Notes: generated from the sequence alone by a model not told the origin. Positions 25,337 through 38,781 are shown, numbered from the stretch's first letter. The stretch is DNA of 64,000 nucleotides from Yersinia ruckeri ATCC 29473 (GCF_000754815.1 NZ_KN150747.1:3072896-3136895), one strand, 5' to 3'. Made by a program: numbers and translations.

Positions 25337-25366
25337 AAGAAACGCGACCCAAAGGCCGCGTTTCTT
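25337..25366 (-). terminator. Terminator of ompC
   Basis: A ten-base-pair hairpin, AAGAAACGCG with CGCGTTTCTT, lies 28 bases beyond the ompC stop codon. Confidence 0.75.
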
Positions 25367-25394
25367 CATCAGAACGTTCCCTACGTAAACGGGA

Positions 25395-26525
25395 TTAGAA
25401 CTGGTAAACCAAACCAACGGCTACGATATCATCAGTATTGATGCCCGCATTTTTGGTGAATTGGTTTTCGTCCAGCAGGTTGATTTTGTAGTCAACATAG
25501 GTAGACATATTCTTGTTGAAGAAGTAGGTCGCGCCAACATCAACATATTTGACCAGATCCTGATCGCCATAGTTACCCAGGTCTTTACCTTTTGATTGCA
25601 GGTAAGCCACTGACGGGCGCAGACCAAAGTCGAATTGATACTGAGCAACTAACTCAATGTTTTGTGCTTTATTGGCAAAACCATAAACCGCATTAGTGTT
25701 GGCGTTTTTGAAATCACCAAAACGAGTCAGGTTATAAGTCTGAGTATAATTGGCAGCCATATAAACATTGTTGGCATCATATTTCAGGCCAGCGGTATAC
25801 GCCTCAGCATGGTCGCCGTTGCCGTAAATAGACTGGCCGCCAGGAAGTAAATCATGGTTTTGTTCATCAGTACGTTTAGAGCTGGCAAATGCCGCAGAGG
25901 CACTCACGCCCCAGCCAATATCGTAGGATACGGACATACCGTAGCCGTCACCATTTTGACCCGCAACATCACGGCCATTATTGGTTTCAGTACCGTTGCC
26001 ATTTTTGCCCTGATACTGCATAGCGAAGTTCAGGCCATCAACCAGACCGAAGAAATTGTTGTTACGATAGGTCAGTATGCCGTTACCACGTTGAGACAGG
26101 AAGTTATCCGCGCCATAAGTGTCGCCACCAAATTCTGGCAAAACGTCAGTCCAAGAAGTGACGTCATAAAGTACACCATAGTTACGGCCATAATCCAGAG
26201 AACCAAAGTCAGCAAATTTTAGACCCGCAAAACCGACACGAGTGAAGTTGTTGTTATCCTGGCTTTCGGTTTTGTTCAGGTTAGCCTGATATTCCCACTG
26301 GCCATAACCGACCAGTTGATCACTGATTTGGGTTTCCCCTTTTAAGCCAAAACGCATATAAGACTGATCACCATCTACACTCTGGTTGTCAGAGAAATAG
26401 TGTAGACCATCAATTTTTCCGTACAGATCCAGTTTATTTCCATCTTTATTGTAAATTTCAGCAGCGCCTGCGCTACCTGCTACTAATAATGCTGGGACCA
26501 ACAGGGAAAGAACTCGAAGTTTCAT
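25395..26525 (-). CDS. ompC: Outer membrane porin OmpC
   Basis: I chose ATG 26525 ([20 protein letters not shown]) because it gives a standard signal peptide with cleavage before [19 protein letters not shown]; an in-frame upstream ATG adds only five residues. The mature protein is a 16-strand trimeric general porin that ends in the C-terminal phenylalanine (VAVGLVYQF) needed for BAM-dependent assembly. The L3 region has the PEFGGD motif ([20 protein letters not shown]) that narrows the pore. The position next to micF and the rcs genes marks it as ompC rather than ompF. It is presumably controlled by OmpR; the AT-rich upstream region fits. Confidence 0.93.
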   Translation of the reverse strand: MKLRVLSLLVPALLVAGSAGAAEIYNKDGNKLDLYGKIDGLHYFSDNQSVDGDQSYMRFGLKGETQISDQLVGYGQWEYQANLNKTESQDNNNFTRVGFAGLKFADFGSLDYGRNYGVLYDVTSWTDVLPEFGGDTYGADNFLSQRGNGILTYRNNNFFGLVDGLNFAMQYQGKNGNGTETNNGRDVAGQNGDGYGMSVSYDIGWGVSASAAFASSKRTDEQNHDLLPGGQSIYGNGDHAEAYTAGLKYDANNVYMAANYTQTYNLTRFGDFKNANTNAVYGFANKAQNIELVAQYQFDFGLRPSVAYLQSKGKDLGNYGDQDLVKYVDVGATYFFNKNMSTYVDYKINLLDENQFTKNAGINTDDIVAVGLVYQF

Positions 26526-26851
26526 CGTTATTATCCTCATTAATTGGGTATAACTCTCGCCACTGCTCTAACGAGCAATTACCAAAGATTGGGTAAATAT
26601 ATTGTGGTAATAATTTTAGGATTAATCTATACAGAAAATGATAACAAATATTAAAACATGCTCTCAAACTGAAATAATATATTTCAAATTATTAATAAAC
26701 AACAATTAACCAAAACACACAAAGAATATCAAGATATAGCACAAATAGAGCAGAATATATAAATAACCACTAAAAACAACACCTTAAATAAATAACAAAT
26801 TCAGCACTAATTGATAAAAAACATCATCAAATATCAGTATAAGATTAGAAC

Positions 26852-26944
26852 GCTATCATCATTATTTTTGCTTTCAACCCCTATTGGTTTAAGCATCATT
26901 AAATATCGTTTACTTAACGGCCGGTCTTTTTGACCGGTATTTTT
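26852..26944 (+). ncRNA. micF: MicF antisense-acting small RNA
   Basis: The transcript begins with the highly conserved MicF 5' end GCTATCATCATTA, which pairs with ompF mRNA, and ends with the hairpin GGCCGGTC/GACCGGT followed by T residues (26917-26944). It is divergent from ompC, as in other enterobacteria. The total length of about 93 bases matches MicF. MicF uses Hfq to block ompF translation. The middle part differs from E. coli, as expected. Confidence 0.9.
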
Positions 26945-27457
26945 AATTCGTGATTTTGCGTTACCCCCCACCTCATGACTTAACACTCTAACTCTGTAAT
27001 TATCTCGCTAAAAAATAGTTCCCCACATTTACGGTTTCACTAGGGATTAAAAAAACCGAGCAACCATCATACAGAATATAATAATGGCAGGTTCAATACT
27101 CACCACGGAAATAATACTCTTAATCCCCCGACCATGAGTGCTTCTGGCTAGCCAGTCGAGTAAGATAAATTTCCCCGCGCTGACTGTATCGAGAATTCAG
27201 TTTTTGAATCATGCAAAAAACTAAAGGAGAAAGTCACAGCAAATCATCCATTCCCCTCAACTGGCACTAAAGCTTGTCTGAGTTCTCCTCAGCTCGATCT
27301 GTTTACGGTGAAATAGGAGGATCAAATAACCATAATATCCGCAGGAGAAAGCCTTATTCCGCCTAGAACCATGATTCTCTTCGACCCGGATTTCGCTTTG
27401 TGATAGAAACAAGGCTCAATTTTGATTATTGACCTCTACGGCAAGCAATTAACCAAC
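26945..27457. other. Non-coding stretch between micF and MFS gene
   Basis: About 510 bases. I see no convincing gene or RNA. A 19-codon frame starting near 27210 has weak support and is not called. Confidence 0.5.
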
Positions 27458-28612
27458 ATGACCACCCACATAAAGCAGCAACAAGAACAACCCGGCGCGC
27501 CTCAACAAGCCGCCACCCGTCTGGCCTTTTTCATTGCCGGGCTGGCAATGGCCGCCTGGGCACCGTTAGTCCCATTTGCCAAAGCACGTATCGCATTGAA
27601 TGACGCTTCACTGGGCGTTCTGCTGCTGTGTATTGGCGTGGGTTCATTGCTGGCCATGCCGCTAACCGGTGTGATGACAGCCAGATGGGGGTGCCGAGCT
27701 GTGATTTTAATCGCTGGCGCGCTGCTGTGTTTGGATTTGCCCTTGTTGGTGTTGATGGATTCACCGCTGAGTATGGCCTTGGCTTTATTGCTCTTTGGCG
27801 CTGCGATCGGGGTTATTGACGTCGCAATGAATATTCAGGCCGTGATTGTCGAAAAAGCCAGTGGCCGCGCCATGATGTCCGGTTTTCACGGGTTGTTCAG
27901 CGTCGGTGGCATTGCCGGTGCCGGTGGTGTCAGCGCACTATTGTGGTTGGGGTTATCCCCGCTTTCCGCTGTATTGATTACCGTGATGGTTATTCTAGGG
28001 CTATTAACCATCGCCAATAAGAATCTACTCATCGGCAGCGGGGAACCCCATGATGGACCTCTGTTTGTGCGACCAAAAGGTTGGGTGATATTTCTGGGCT
28101 TCCTGTGCTTTGTGATGTTTTTGGCCGAAGGCTCAATGCTCGACTGGAGCGCACTGTTTCTTACCAGTTTACGTGGTGTAGAGCCCACACAGGGCGGCAT
28201 GGGCTACGCCATCTTTGCTATTGCCATGACGCTAGGTCGCCTAAACGGCGATCGAATTGTCAACCATCTGGGCCGCTTTAGCGTATTGCTTGGCGGTAGC
28301 CTGCTCGCCGCCATCGGTTTTATCATCGCTATTAGCATTGATAGTGCGGTCGCGACTCTCGCCGGTTTTATGTTGGTTGGTTTAGGGGCGTCAAATGTGG
28401 TGCCCATCCTGTTCACCGCAGCAGGCAACCAACAGGTTATGCCAACCAATCTCGCCATTGCGTCAATGACAACCATCGGTTATGCCGGTATTCTGGCAGG
28501 TCCTGCGGTGATTGGTTTTATCGCGCAGCTCAGCAGCCTGTCATTTGCCTTTGGCTGTGTGGCCTTGCTGTTACTTAGCGTCACTGCCAGCGCCCGAACA
28601 GTAACGCGTTAA
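27458..28612 (+). CDS. MFS transporter, YbjJ-like
   Basis: I start at ATG 27458 (MTTHIKQQQEQPGAPQQAAT); a TTG at 27422 would add 12 residues. The protein of about 384 residues has 12 predicted membrane segments and MFS features: the loop LTGVMTARWGCRAVI between segments 2 and 3, and the GSLLAMP and GLFSVGGIAGAG motifs. It resembles E. coli YbjJ, an inner-membrane transporter of unknown substrate. It ends 21 bases before rcsD and could be co-transcribed with it. In E. coli, micF and rcsD are direct neighbours, so this gene is inserted relative to that order. Confidence 0.8.
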   Translation: MTTHIKQQQEQPGAPQQAATRLAFFIAGLAMAAWAPLVPFAKARIALNDASLGVLLLCIGVGSLLAMPLTGVMTARWGCRAVILIAGALLCLDLPLLVLMDSPLSMALALLLFGAAIGVIDVAMNIQAVIVEKASGRAMMSGFHGLFSVGGIAGAGGVSALLWLGLSPLSAVLITVMVILGLLTIANKNLLIGSGEPHDGPLFVRPKGWVIFLGFLCFVMFLAEGSMLDWSALFLTSLRGVEPTQGGMGYAIFAIAMTLGRLNGDRIVNHLGRFSVLLGGSLLAAIGFIIAISIDSAVATLAGFMLVGLGASNVVPILFTAAGNQQVMPTNLAIASMTTIGYAGILAGPAVIGFIAQLSSLSFAFGCVALLLLSVTASARTVTR

Positions 28613-28633
28613 TTAAGGAACCAGCGTTTCTCT

Positions 28634-31357
28634 ATGCAAAATAATTCGTTGCCGATTAAACTCTCGAACATGACCCGCTGTTTTTGGCTGTTTATCGTGC
28701 TATTGCTCATCACGATGGGTTTGTACGGCTATAACTATACCAATGCCTATCTGGCCGAGAAAAAGTTCGCCCTAAATAATATTACCGACCGTCTGCAACA
28801 GCGCATTGATGATTACCGCTACAATACCTATCAGGTTTACGAATTGGCAACCAACGCTTCTGCTAGCCAGGGCGAGCAAGTGCTACCGGTTGGCGTGGAG
28901 GAAACCCGTTTACGCCCCGATGTCTATTTTGTAGAAAAACCGAGGATCAAAACTGACGCAGTCATTTTTGGCAATCATGATAGCGCCACGCTGAAAATGA
29001 CCCTGCGAATGTCAGACTATCTGGATAATCGTTGGGGTTCCAAAAATGATACCTTCTCGATGTACTATCTTAACGGGCAAGATAACAGCCTGATTTTGAT
29101 TACCACTCAGTCACTGAAAGAACTAACCTCCCGCTTCAAGGAGCGTTATCTGACCGCTTCGGCAGAATCACGTCGCGCAGAAATGCTGCAACAGGCCAAT
29201 ACGCTGGATGAACGGGAAAGCTTTTCTCCGCTGCGCAAGTTGCGTTTTCAAAATGCCTATTACTTCACCTTGCGTACCACCTTCAACCATCCCGGCCATC
29301 TGGCAACGGTTATCGCTTTTGATTTACCGATCAATGACCTGATTCCAGCCAATATGGCACGCTCCAATTTTTTGCTACAGCTGGATAAAACGCCAATTAG
29401 TGATAGCGGCATGACACCTGAAGATTTAAATACGGTTTTCGTCACGATTAATGGCTCATGGCTGGAATTCTCCGCACCATTGACCAACGCCTCATTGAAA
29501 ATGGTGTATCGCGTCTCGTTAACCGGGTTAACCTTGGATTTGCTCAGAAATAATTCTTGGTTGATCCTGACAAACTTGATGCTGTTTGGGCTGGCATTGA
29601 TGTCGTTCTACTTTATCCGCCATCAATATGCTCGCCCAGGCGTAGACATCGCTGCACAATTGGACGCAGAAAAATCTCTCTGTCGGGAAATTATTGCCAC
29701 CCTACCGTTAGGATTGCTGGTGTATGACTTTAGCAACAATTGTGTGGTGGCCAGTAACAAGATTGCCGAGCACCTGCTCCCGCATCTTAATTTACAAAAA
29801 ATCGCTCATATGGCCGAGCAACACCACGGCGTCATTCAGGGGACAGTAAACAACGAAGTCTATGAAATTCGCATGTTCCGCAGCAGCTTATCTCCTGAAA
29901 CCTATCTTTTCCTGCTTCACGATCAGAATAAAGAAGTGCTGGTGAACAAAAAACTGCAAATGGCACGACGGGAATACGATAAGAATCTACAGGCGCGCAA
30001 ACTGATGCTACATAACCTGGGTATTGAGCTGAATCAACCGGTTAGTTCGTTAAACCAGCTCGCCCACCGTTTATGGCAAATGGATGATGCTCAGCCAGAA
30101 CAGCGTCAGCCATTGATTGGTCAGTTGGTGCAACAATCGGATAGTATACTGGCGCTGATCGACAACATCACGTTGCTCACTCGATTAGAAACTCAGGATT
30201 GGCAGCCAGAACAGAAACCGTTTTCATTATCAGCGCTGATTGACTCGTTATTATTAGAGGCTCTGCCCGCGATAAACCAGAAAGGATTAAGTTTATTTAA
30301 TCATTATCTGGCAGAGATAGATAAAACCTATATCGGTGACGAACAGACATTGCGTAAGGTACTGTCGTTGCTACTGAACTACGCCATTATCACTACCACT
30401 TACGGTAAAATCACCTTAACGGTACAACATGATTCCGATCATCCTGAATTGTTGGTGATTCAGATTGTTGACACTGGCGCAGGTATCTCAGATGAAGAAA
30501 TAAGTAATCTCACCTACCCCTTCCTTAGCCAGACTCTGGTTGATCGTTACCATCAGGGTTCAGGTTTGACCTTCTTTTTATGCAATCAGTTATGCAAAAA
30601 AATGAATGGTCAGCTTGAGATCCGCAGTAAAATAGACATTGGTACCCGTTATACCATCCGCGTAGCTATCGGATTCCAGCCGAATCAGGAAGATGAAGAG
30701 GAAAAATTGCTGGATGGCGTCACCGCGATGCTGGATATTACGTCTGATGAAGTGAAATCGATCGTGACAACGTTGCTGAACGCATTAGGCGCAAATTGTA
30801 TCATTGTGGATGAGCGTTTGCCGGGCAGGGAATACGACGTTATGTTAACGGATAATCCGCAGAACTGCGCGCCTTATACCCTATTGCTGGCATCAGATGA
30901 ACCCGGGCTACAGCAGCTACAGGATAATTATATCCGGGTTAACTACAACCTTGGCAGTGCGGTCATCGATTCGATTCTCTTATTGATGGAACAACAGTTT
31001 TCCTCTGGCGAGTCTGCCAATGAGACCGAGGTGGAAATCGATGTACCGGCAGGAGATCAAATCACCGGATATGAGCAGCAATTAAAATCCAGTGACTATT
31101 ATGCGCTGTTTGTTGAGACAGTACCGGTCGATTTGAAGAAACTGTATACTGAGGCTCAGCAACGCGATTTGCTTTCGCTCTCGCAGACTGCGCACCGGTT
31201 AAAAGGGGTGTTTGCTATGTTGAACCTGGTTCTCGGCAAGCAACTGTGTGAAAAACTAGAACAGCATATCGCAAATGGCGATCAGTTGAAGATCGAAAAT
31301 AGCATCAGCCAGATCGATTCGTTCGTCGCTCGGCTGCTGCAGCAAGGTAACCCATAA
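28634..31357 (+). CDS. rcsD: Phosphotransfer protein RcsD
   Basis: This 907-residue protein has N-terminal membrane segment LFIVLLLITMGLYGYNY, a periplasmic domain, a second membrane segment near residues 307-330, a degenerate histidine-kinase-like core lacking the phospho-His, an ABL domain and a C-terminal HPt domain with His854 (SQTAHRLKGVFAML). RcsD passes phosphate from RcsC to RcsB in the envelope-stress relay and receives inhibition from IgaA. The frame is open throughout, unlike the frameshifted copy known from Y. pestis. RcsB starts one base beyond the stop codon. Confidence 0.95.
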   Translation: MQNNSLPIKLSNMTRCFWLFIVLLLITMGLYGYNYTNAYLAEKKFALNNITDRLQQRIDDYRYNTYQVYELATNASASQGEQVLPVGVEETRLRPDVYFVEKPRIKTDAVIFGNHDSATLKMTLRMSDYLDNRWGSKNDTFSMYYLNGQDNSLILITTQSLKELTSRFKERYLTASAESRRAEMLQQANTLDERESFSPLRKLRFQNAYYFTLRTTFNHPGHLATVIAFDLPINDLIPANMARSNFLLQLDKTPISDSGMTPEDLNTVFVTINGSWLEFSAPLTNASLKMVYRVSLTGLTLDLLRNNSWLILTNLMLFGLALMSFYFIRHQYARPGVDIAAQLDAEKSLCREIIATLPLGLLVYDFSNNCVVASNKIAEHLLPHLNLQKIAHMAEQHHGVIQGTVNNEVYEIRMFRSSLSPETYLFLLHDQNKEVLVNKKLQMARREYDKNLQARKLMLHNLGIELNQPVSSLNQLAHRLWQMDDAQPEQRQPLIGQLVQQSDSILALIDNITLLTRLETQDWQPEQKPFSLSALIDSLLLEALPAINQKGLSLFNHYLAEIDKTYIGDEQTLRKVLSLLLNYAIITTTYGKITLTVQHDSDHPELLVIQIVDTGAGISDEEISNLTYPFLSQTLVDRYHQGSGLTFFLCNQLCKKMNGQLEIRSKIDIGTRYTIRVAIGFQPNQEDEEEKLLDGVTAMLDITSDEVKSIVTTLLNALGANCIIVDERLPGREYDVMLTDNPQNCAPYTLLLASDEPGLQQLQDNYIRVNYNLGSAVIDSILLLMEQQFSSGESANETEVEIDVPAGDQITGYEQQLKSSDYYALFVETVPVDLKKLYTEAQQRDLLSLSQTAHRLKGVFAMLNLVLGKQLCEKLEQHIANGDQLKIENSISQIDSFVARLLQQGNP

Positions 31358-31358
31358 C

Positions 31359-32009
31359 ATGAACAACCTTAATGTAATTATTGCAGATGACCATCCAATC
31401 GTTTTATTTGGCATTCGAAAATCATTAGAACAAATTGACTGGGTAAATGTAGTGGGTGAGTTTGAGGACTCAACTGCTCTGATCAATAGCTTGTCAAAAA
31501 TTGATGCCAACGTGCTGATCACCGATCTCTCCATGCCTGGAGATAAATACGGTGACGGTATTACGCTTATCAAATATATCAAGCGCCATTACCCACATCT
31601 GGCCATTATTGTTTTAACCATGAATAACAACCCAGCGATTCTCAGTACCGTTCTGGATCTGGATATTGATGGGATCGTGCTAAAACAAGGTGCGCCGACA
31701 GATTTACCCAAGGCATTGGCTGCGTTGCAGAAAGGCAAAAAATTCACTCCAGAAAGCGTTGCCAAACTGCTAGAAAAAATCAGTGCTAACGGCTATGGCG
31801 ACAAGCGTCTTTCTCCAAAAGAAAGTGAAGTTTTACGCCTGTTTGCCGAAGGCTTCCTGGTGACTGAAATCGCTCGGAAACTGAACCGCAGTATCAAAAC
31901 CATCAGTAGCCAGAAAAAATCAGCCATGCTGAAACTGGGTGTAGATAATGATATTGCTCTGCTGAACTATCTTTCTTCTGTCAGCATCAACCAGGTTGAT
32001 AAAGAGTAA
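31359..32009 (+). CDS. rcsB: Response regulator RcsB
   Basis: This 216-residue protein is nearly identical in pattern to E. coli RcsB. The receiver domain has D10/D11 and phospho-acceptor Asp56 (NVLITDLSMPGDK); the C-terminal LuxR-type HTH spans about residues 148-208 (LSPKESEVLRLFAEGFLVTE, IARKLNRSIKTISSQKKSAM). RcsB controls capsule, motility, stress and small RNA genes as a homodimer or with RcsA and others. It immediately follows rcsD and is convergent with rcsC, sharing the terminator between them. Confidence 0.97.
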   Translation: MNNLNVIIADDHPIVLFGIRKSLEQIDWVNVVGEFEDSTALINSLSKIDANVLITDLSMPGDKYGDGITLIKYIKRHYPHLAIIVLTMNNNPAILSTVLDLDIDGIVLKQGAPTDLPKALAALQKGKKFTPESVAKLLEKISANGYGDKRLSPKESEVLRLFAEGFLVTEIARKLNRSIKTISSQKKSAMLKLGVDNDIALLNYLSSVSINQVDKE

Positions 32010-32031
32010 CGACAGCCTAGCTGTACCATTC

Positions 32032-32063
32032 AATAAACCCGGCGAATCACTGCCGGGTTTATT
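32032..32063. terminator. Bidirectional terminator between rcsB and rcsC
   Basis: AATAAACCCGGC pairs with GCCGGGTTTATT around an eight-base loop, with T or A tracts on both sides, between convergent genes. Confidence 0.85.
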
Positions 32064-32103
32064 ATTTTCAGTGCCATCACTCACCGTCTTCCATCAAAAC
32101 AGT

Positions 32104-34950
32104 TCAGCGAGACTGCCGTACTTTACTCGTGTAATAACTCAACATTTGACGCAACGTATCCAGCGTCACGGGTTTGGACAAACAGTTATCCATCCCGGCA
32201 TCCAGACACCGTTGTTTCTCTTCCGCCAGTGCATTGGCGGTTACGCCAATAACTGGGAAGGTATGATTTTGTTCGCGCAAACATTGCGTTAAACGGTAAC
32301 CATCCATATTCGGCATATTGACATCGGTCAGGACAATATCAATATGACTACCCGCCAATACCGTTAATGCGTCCAATCCATCATTGGCTGTCAATACCTG
32401 ATAGCCCAGCGATGTTAACTGATCGGCCAGCAAGCGACGGTTTATCGGGTGGTCATCAACCACCAGAATTGACATATCACTATTATCGATTTGACTATTT
32501 TTACTCGGTGCCGGTAATGCCGCAGACTCCAATCTCGAGATATCCAGTAAAATTCGGTCTAACAGCCCAATCGCCTCGAGTAAAGTAGAGGTGCTAATCA
32601 TCCAGTATCCTGGCCGAGTTTGCTGCGGTAAGCCAATATGCTCGATGGAGAAATGTAGGCGTGCCAATAGCGGCGTATTGATTTGCGGAATATAGTCGGT
32701 AATCAACACATCATTGACGCCGGTTTCCTGCCCGTTATAGCGTTGAATATCCGCACCGTGGCTGGCGAACAGGCTGGTCAGATAAGACTCCAACCGCGCG
32801 TTACGTACATCCATCCACAGAATTTTACCCTGCCAACGATGGCCACTCGGCGGCGTAGGTAGTGTGGCGTTATACAATGGAATACGGAAGGAGAAGATGC
32901 TGCCGATGCCCGGTTCAGAATTCACTTCCACATCACCATCCATCATATTGATCAGTTTTTCACAGATCGCCAACCCCAATCCCGTGCCCTGAAAATGGCG
33001 CTGAACGCCAGTTCCCACCTGAAAAAACGGGTCAAACAACTGGGTGATTTCCTTGTGGTTAATGCCCACGCCAGTATCCTGTACCCGAAACTCCAGATAA
33101 GGCCCGTGCAGCCTGACCTGCACAACAATACAGCCGGTATCAGTAAATTTAATAGAATTATTCAATAAGTTAGAAATAACTTGCTGTAAGCGAACCGGAT
33201 CGCCATTCATCTCTATCGGTACATTAGGCTCAATAAAACAGTACAGTCCCAAACGTTTTTTCACTACCAATGGTAGATAGTTGGCGGCAATGTGCGTAAT
33301 CACTTCGACACAGGAAAATGCCTGCGGCTCAATCTTCAGCTGCTCTGACTCAATTTTGGAGAAATCCAGAATATCGCTGATTATTTTCAATAATAGATCA
33401 GATGAGTTATTCATCGCCGTAACCAATCTATCAACGCCCTTCGGCAATTCTTTGGTTTGTAACAAATCCAGATTACCAATAATACCGTACAGTGGCGTAC
33501 GCAGTTCGTGGCTCACTGTTGCCAGAAACATGGATTTAGATTGGCTGGCTTGTTCGGCTGCCGCGGCCATTTCCTGTAAAGACTCTTCCATTTTTACCCG
33601 CGAGCTGACATCCACCAGCACGCATATCGCCACATCTTCATTGCGATAACGAGAATGAACAAAGCTGATTTGCAAGTTATTGTTATTACTGGTCATCACA
33701 TCGACAAAATTGGCCTGCTGATCGCAGATAATCCGCGTAATACGCTCCCGATCTTCATTGGTCAGCAAATTGATATAATTATGAGCCAATTCATTACTCA
33801 GGATATTGGTACCGTCGCTGAGACGTAAAATACTGATACCGACCGGCGCAGAAGCAACAATTTTACGGTTAAACTGTTCATGCTCTTCCAACTGCGAGGC
33901 GTTATTCTCCGCCGGGCGGAACATCTTGCGCTCGAACACCCAAGCCAAAGTGAAGATGACTATCCCAGACAAAGCATTCAGCAACAGTGCATTAAGAATA
34001 AGTGTCCTAAATCGTTCCACTACGGCTTTTACCGGTAGGGAATAAGCGATACTCAATGATGATGGTAATAAGCTCTTTTTTAAAATCAGATCATTATAGT
34101 CATCAACATAACCGAAATAGGAGGGTGACTCCGGATAGTCATCTAAGGTAGAGGTATAGCGTTCGCCAGTTGCGAGCCGCAATATCGGCTCATTGTGCTG
34201 ATCCAGTAACGTGACGCCAATAGGCAGTGTCCCTGTCGAGATAAAATCCCCCAGACGAATAGTCTGTTCAGTACCAATCAACGCTTCCAGCTTGTGACCA
34301 ATAAAGATCGGCGTCAGTACATACAAAGAGCCGGTATCCTGCCGAACACCGGGTACCACCCAATAGAGGGTATTATCTTTATCCTGATTTTTGGCATCCT
34401 GATATTTCTGCATATGCTCATTCAGCGCCGTAAGCAGACCGTCCTGATCCAGCGGCGTGTTGCGGATATTAAAATCCACCATGCAGCGACTTTCACTGCC
34501 GACAAAGAATATGCGATTAAGATCGTAAGCCGCCGCAAAATTATCTTTCCAGTACAGAATCAAATTACTCAGAGATTCCAACGGAGTGCGATAAACCGAA
34601 AGCAGCTCACTGCAATCGGCATTGGCATTCAACGCATAATATTGGGGAGCACTGCCCTTCCGCGGAATCCCACTGTCGGAGGGTACAACGGAATGATTGA
34701 TATCACTCAGACGGTTTTCGGCCATATATCTGATATCACGAATAATATCTGCCGAATGGCGAATGTAGTTCTGCGCCTGTTCAAAGTTGGTGTTGTATTC
34801 TTGCCGGATATCCGATTTCTTCTCATTGAGAATATTCAGGATGTAGAAAGTGGTCAGCAGTGCGCCGAGGGACCACAGCATAACGGCGAGTACCCGGAAT
34901 AAATACCGTGATATTTTTAACGTTGTTTGAAAAGAAGAAAGATATTTCAA
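32104..34950 (-). CDS. rcsC: Hybrid sensor histidine kinase RcsC
   Basis: This 948-residue protein has a membrane segment at about residues 19-40, a periplasmic domain, a second membrane segment at about 318-338, then PAS-like and HisKA/HATPase domains with phospho-His481 (ATVSHELRTPLYG) and N/G boxes (LLNNSIKFTDTG, DTGVGI), an ABL domain and a receiver domain with Asp876 (VLTDVNMPNMDG). It autophosphorylates and feeds the RcsD-RcsB relay, signalled from RcsF and IgaA. The length equals that of E. coli RcsC (949). Confidence 0.96.
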   Translation of the reverse strand: MKYLSSFQTTLKISRYLFRVLAVMLWSLGALLTTFYILNILNEKKSDIRQEYNTNFEQAQNYIRHSADIIRDIRYMAENRLSDINHSVVPSDSGIPRKGSAPQYYALNANADCSELLSVYRTPLESLSNLILYWKDNFAAAYDLNRIFFVGSESRCMVDFNIRNTPLDQDGLLTALNEHMQKYQDAKNQDKDNTLYWVVPGVRQDTGSLYVLTPIFIGHKLEALIGTEQTIRLGDFISTGTLPIGVTLLDQHNEPILRLATGERYTSTLDDYPESPSYFGYVDDYNDLILKKSLLPSSLSIAYSLPVKAVVERFRTLILNALLLNALSGIVIFTLAWVFERKMFRPAENNASQLEEHEQFNRKIVASAPVGISILRLSDGTNILSNELAHNYINLLTNEDRERITRIICDQQANFVDVMTSNNNNLQISFVHSRYRNEDVAICVLVDVSSRVKMEESLQEMAAAAEQASQSKSMFLATVSHELRTPLYGIIGNLDLLQTKELPKGVDRLVTAMNNSSDLLLKIISDILDFSKIESEQLKIEPQAFSCVEVITHIAANYLPLVVKKRLGLYCFIEPNVPIEMNGDPVRLQQVISNLLNNSIKFTDTGCIVVQVRLHGPYLEFRVQDTGVGINHKEITQLFDPFFQVGTGVQRHFQGTGLGLAICEKLINMMDGDVEVNSEPGIGSIFSFRIPLYNATLPTPPSGHRWQGKILWMDVRNARLESYLTSLFASHGADIQRYNGQETGVNDVLITDYIPQINTPLLARLHFSIEHIGLPQQTRPGYWMISTSTLLEAIGLLDRILLDISRLESAALPAPSKNSQIDNSDMSILVVDDHPINRRLLADQLTSLGYQVLTANDGLDALTVLAGSHIDIVLTDVNMPNMDGYRLTQCLREQNHTFPVIGVTANALAEEKQRCLDAGMDNCLSKPVTLDTLRQMLSYYTSKVRQSR

Positions 34951-35020
34951 CTGGATACCATGATGAAGAACGTCACCGGATAGGTTGAGCTACCAACAGA
35001 ATACACTACCAATAACCCAT

Positions 35021-35050
35021 AAAAAAGCCAGCACGCTGGCTGGCTTGAGT
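35021..35050 (-). terminator. Terminator of gyrA
   Basis: On the minus strand the hairpin AGCCAGCC-AGCGT-GCTGGCT is followed by six T. It lies about 50 bases beyond the gyrA stop. Confidence 0.8.
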
Positions 35051-35101
35051 TTTCATCATTCAGATAACTTACCGGTGCGGTTACCGACACCGGTTTTACC
35101 T

Positions 35102-37786
<2,685 letters not shown>

Positions 37787-37992
37787 CTACTAATTACCGG
37801 ATTCAAAGGTATGGAACTATATCACAAACGGCAGATTTTGGCGAAACTACACAGATGAATATGCCAAGTTTATCCTCGATTTCCCGTTCCACAAGCTTAT
37901 GGTGAAATTTCAGCAGATAAGACAAAACTGCGCCAATCAGTGGGGAGCATGTATAATTGGCGTTAAAGAGTATAGAGGAGTCATAATCAGCC

Positions 37993-38733
37993 ATGCGTGC
38001 AGAAAACCAAGCAAACCGCCCTAACGTTGATGAAAGCGAAATCGCCAAGTTTGAGGCAGTAGCCTCACGCTGGTGGGACCTTGAGGGCGAATTCAAACCC
38101 CTTCACCGGATTAACCCGTTACGATTGAACTATATTTTGCAACGCGCTGACGGCATTTTCGGTAAGAAAGTTCTGGATGTTGGCTGTGGCGGCGGCATTC
38201 TGGCAGAAAGTATGGCGCGTGAAGGTGCGCAGGTGACCGGGCTGGATATGGGTACCGAACCCCTACAGGTTGCGCGTTTGCACGCTCTCGAAACCGGCGT
38301 AAAACTGGATTATGTACAGGAAACCGTTGAATCCCACGCAGAAGCTCATCCACAACACTATGACGTCGTGACCTGTATGGAAATGCTGGAGCACGTCCCC
38401 GATCCGGCCTCGGTGATCCGCGCCTGTGCTCGATTGGTCAAACCGGGCGGACACGTATTCTTTTCCACCATTAACCGCAATACCAAATCCTGGTTGATGG
38501 CTGTCGTTGGCGCTGAATATATTTTGCGCATGGTACCGAAAGGCACCCATGATTCGAAAAAATTCATTCGCCCATCGGAATTGATCGGCTGGATTGATCA
38601 AACCCCGCTGCGTGAAAAGCATATTATCGGCTTGCATTACAACCCGTTAACAGATCACTTTAAACTGGGCCGCAACGTTGATGTGAATTACATGTTGCAC
38701 AGCCAAATGGACGAAGACCGTCTTCACGGATAA
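37993..38733 (+). CDS. ubiG: Ubiquinone biosynthesis O-methyltransferase UbiG
   Basis: This 246-residue protein has the class I SAM-binding motif [20 protein letters not shown] and the family segments [20 protein letters not shown] and [15 protein letters not shown]. UbiG carries out both O-methylation steps of ubiquinone synthesis at the membrane surface. It is divergent from gyrA, the conserved enterobacterial arrangement. A hairpin terminator follows at 38744. Confidence 0.95.
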   Translation: MRAENQANRPNVDESEIAKFEAVASRWWDLEGEFKPLHRINPLRLNYILQRADGIFGKKVLDVGCGGGILAESMAREGAQVTGLDMGTEPLQVARLHALETGVKLDYVQETVESHAEAHPQHYDVVTCMEMLEHVPDPASVIRACARLVKPGGHVFFSTINRNTKSWLMAVVGAEYILRMVPKGTHDSKKFIRPSELIGWIDQTPLREKHIIGLHYNPLTDHFKLGRNVDVNYMLHSQMDEDRLHG

Positions 38734-38743
38734 TGGCGTTTCA

Positions 38744-38781
38744 CGGGCGATATCGACTTTTCCCACGTCGCCCGGATTTTT
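38744..38781 (+). terminator. Terminator of ubiG
   Basis: CGGGCGA (38744-38750) pairs with TCGCCCG (38768-38774), followed by GATTTTT. Confidence 0.75.
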
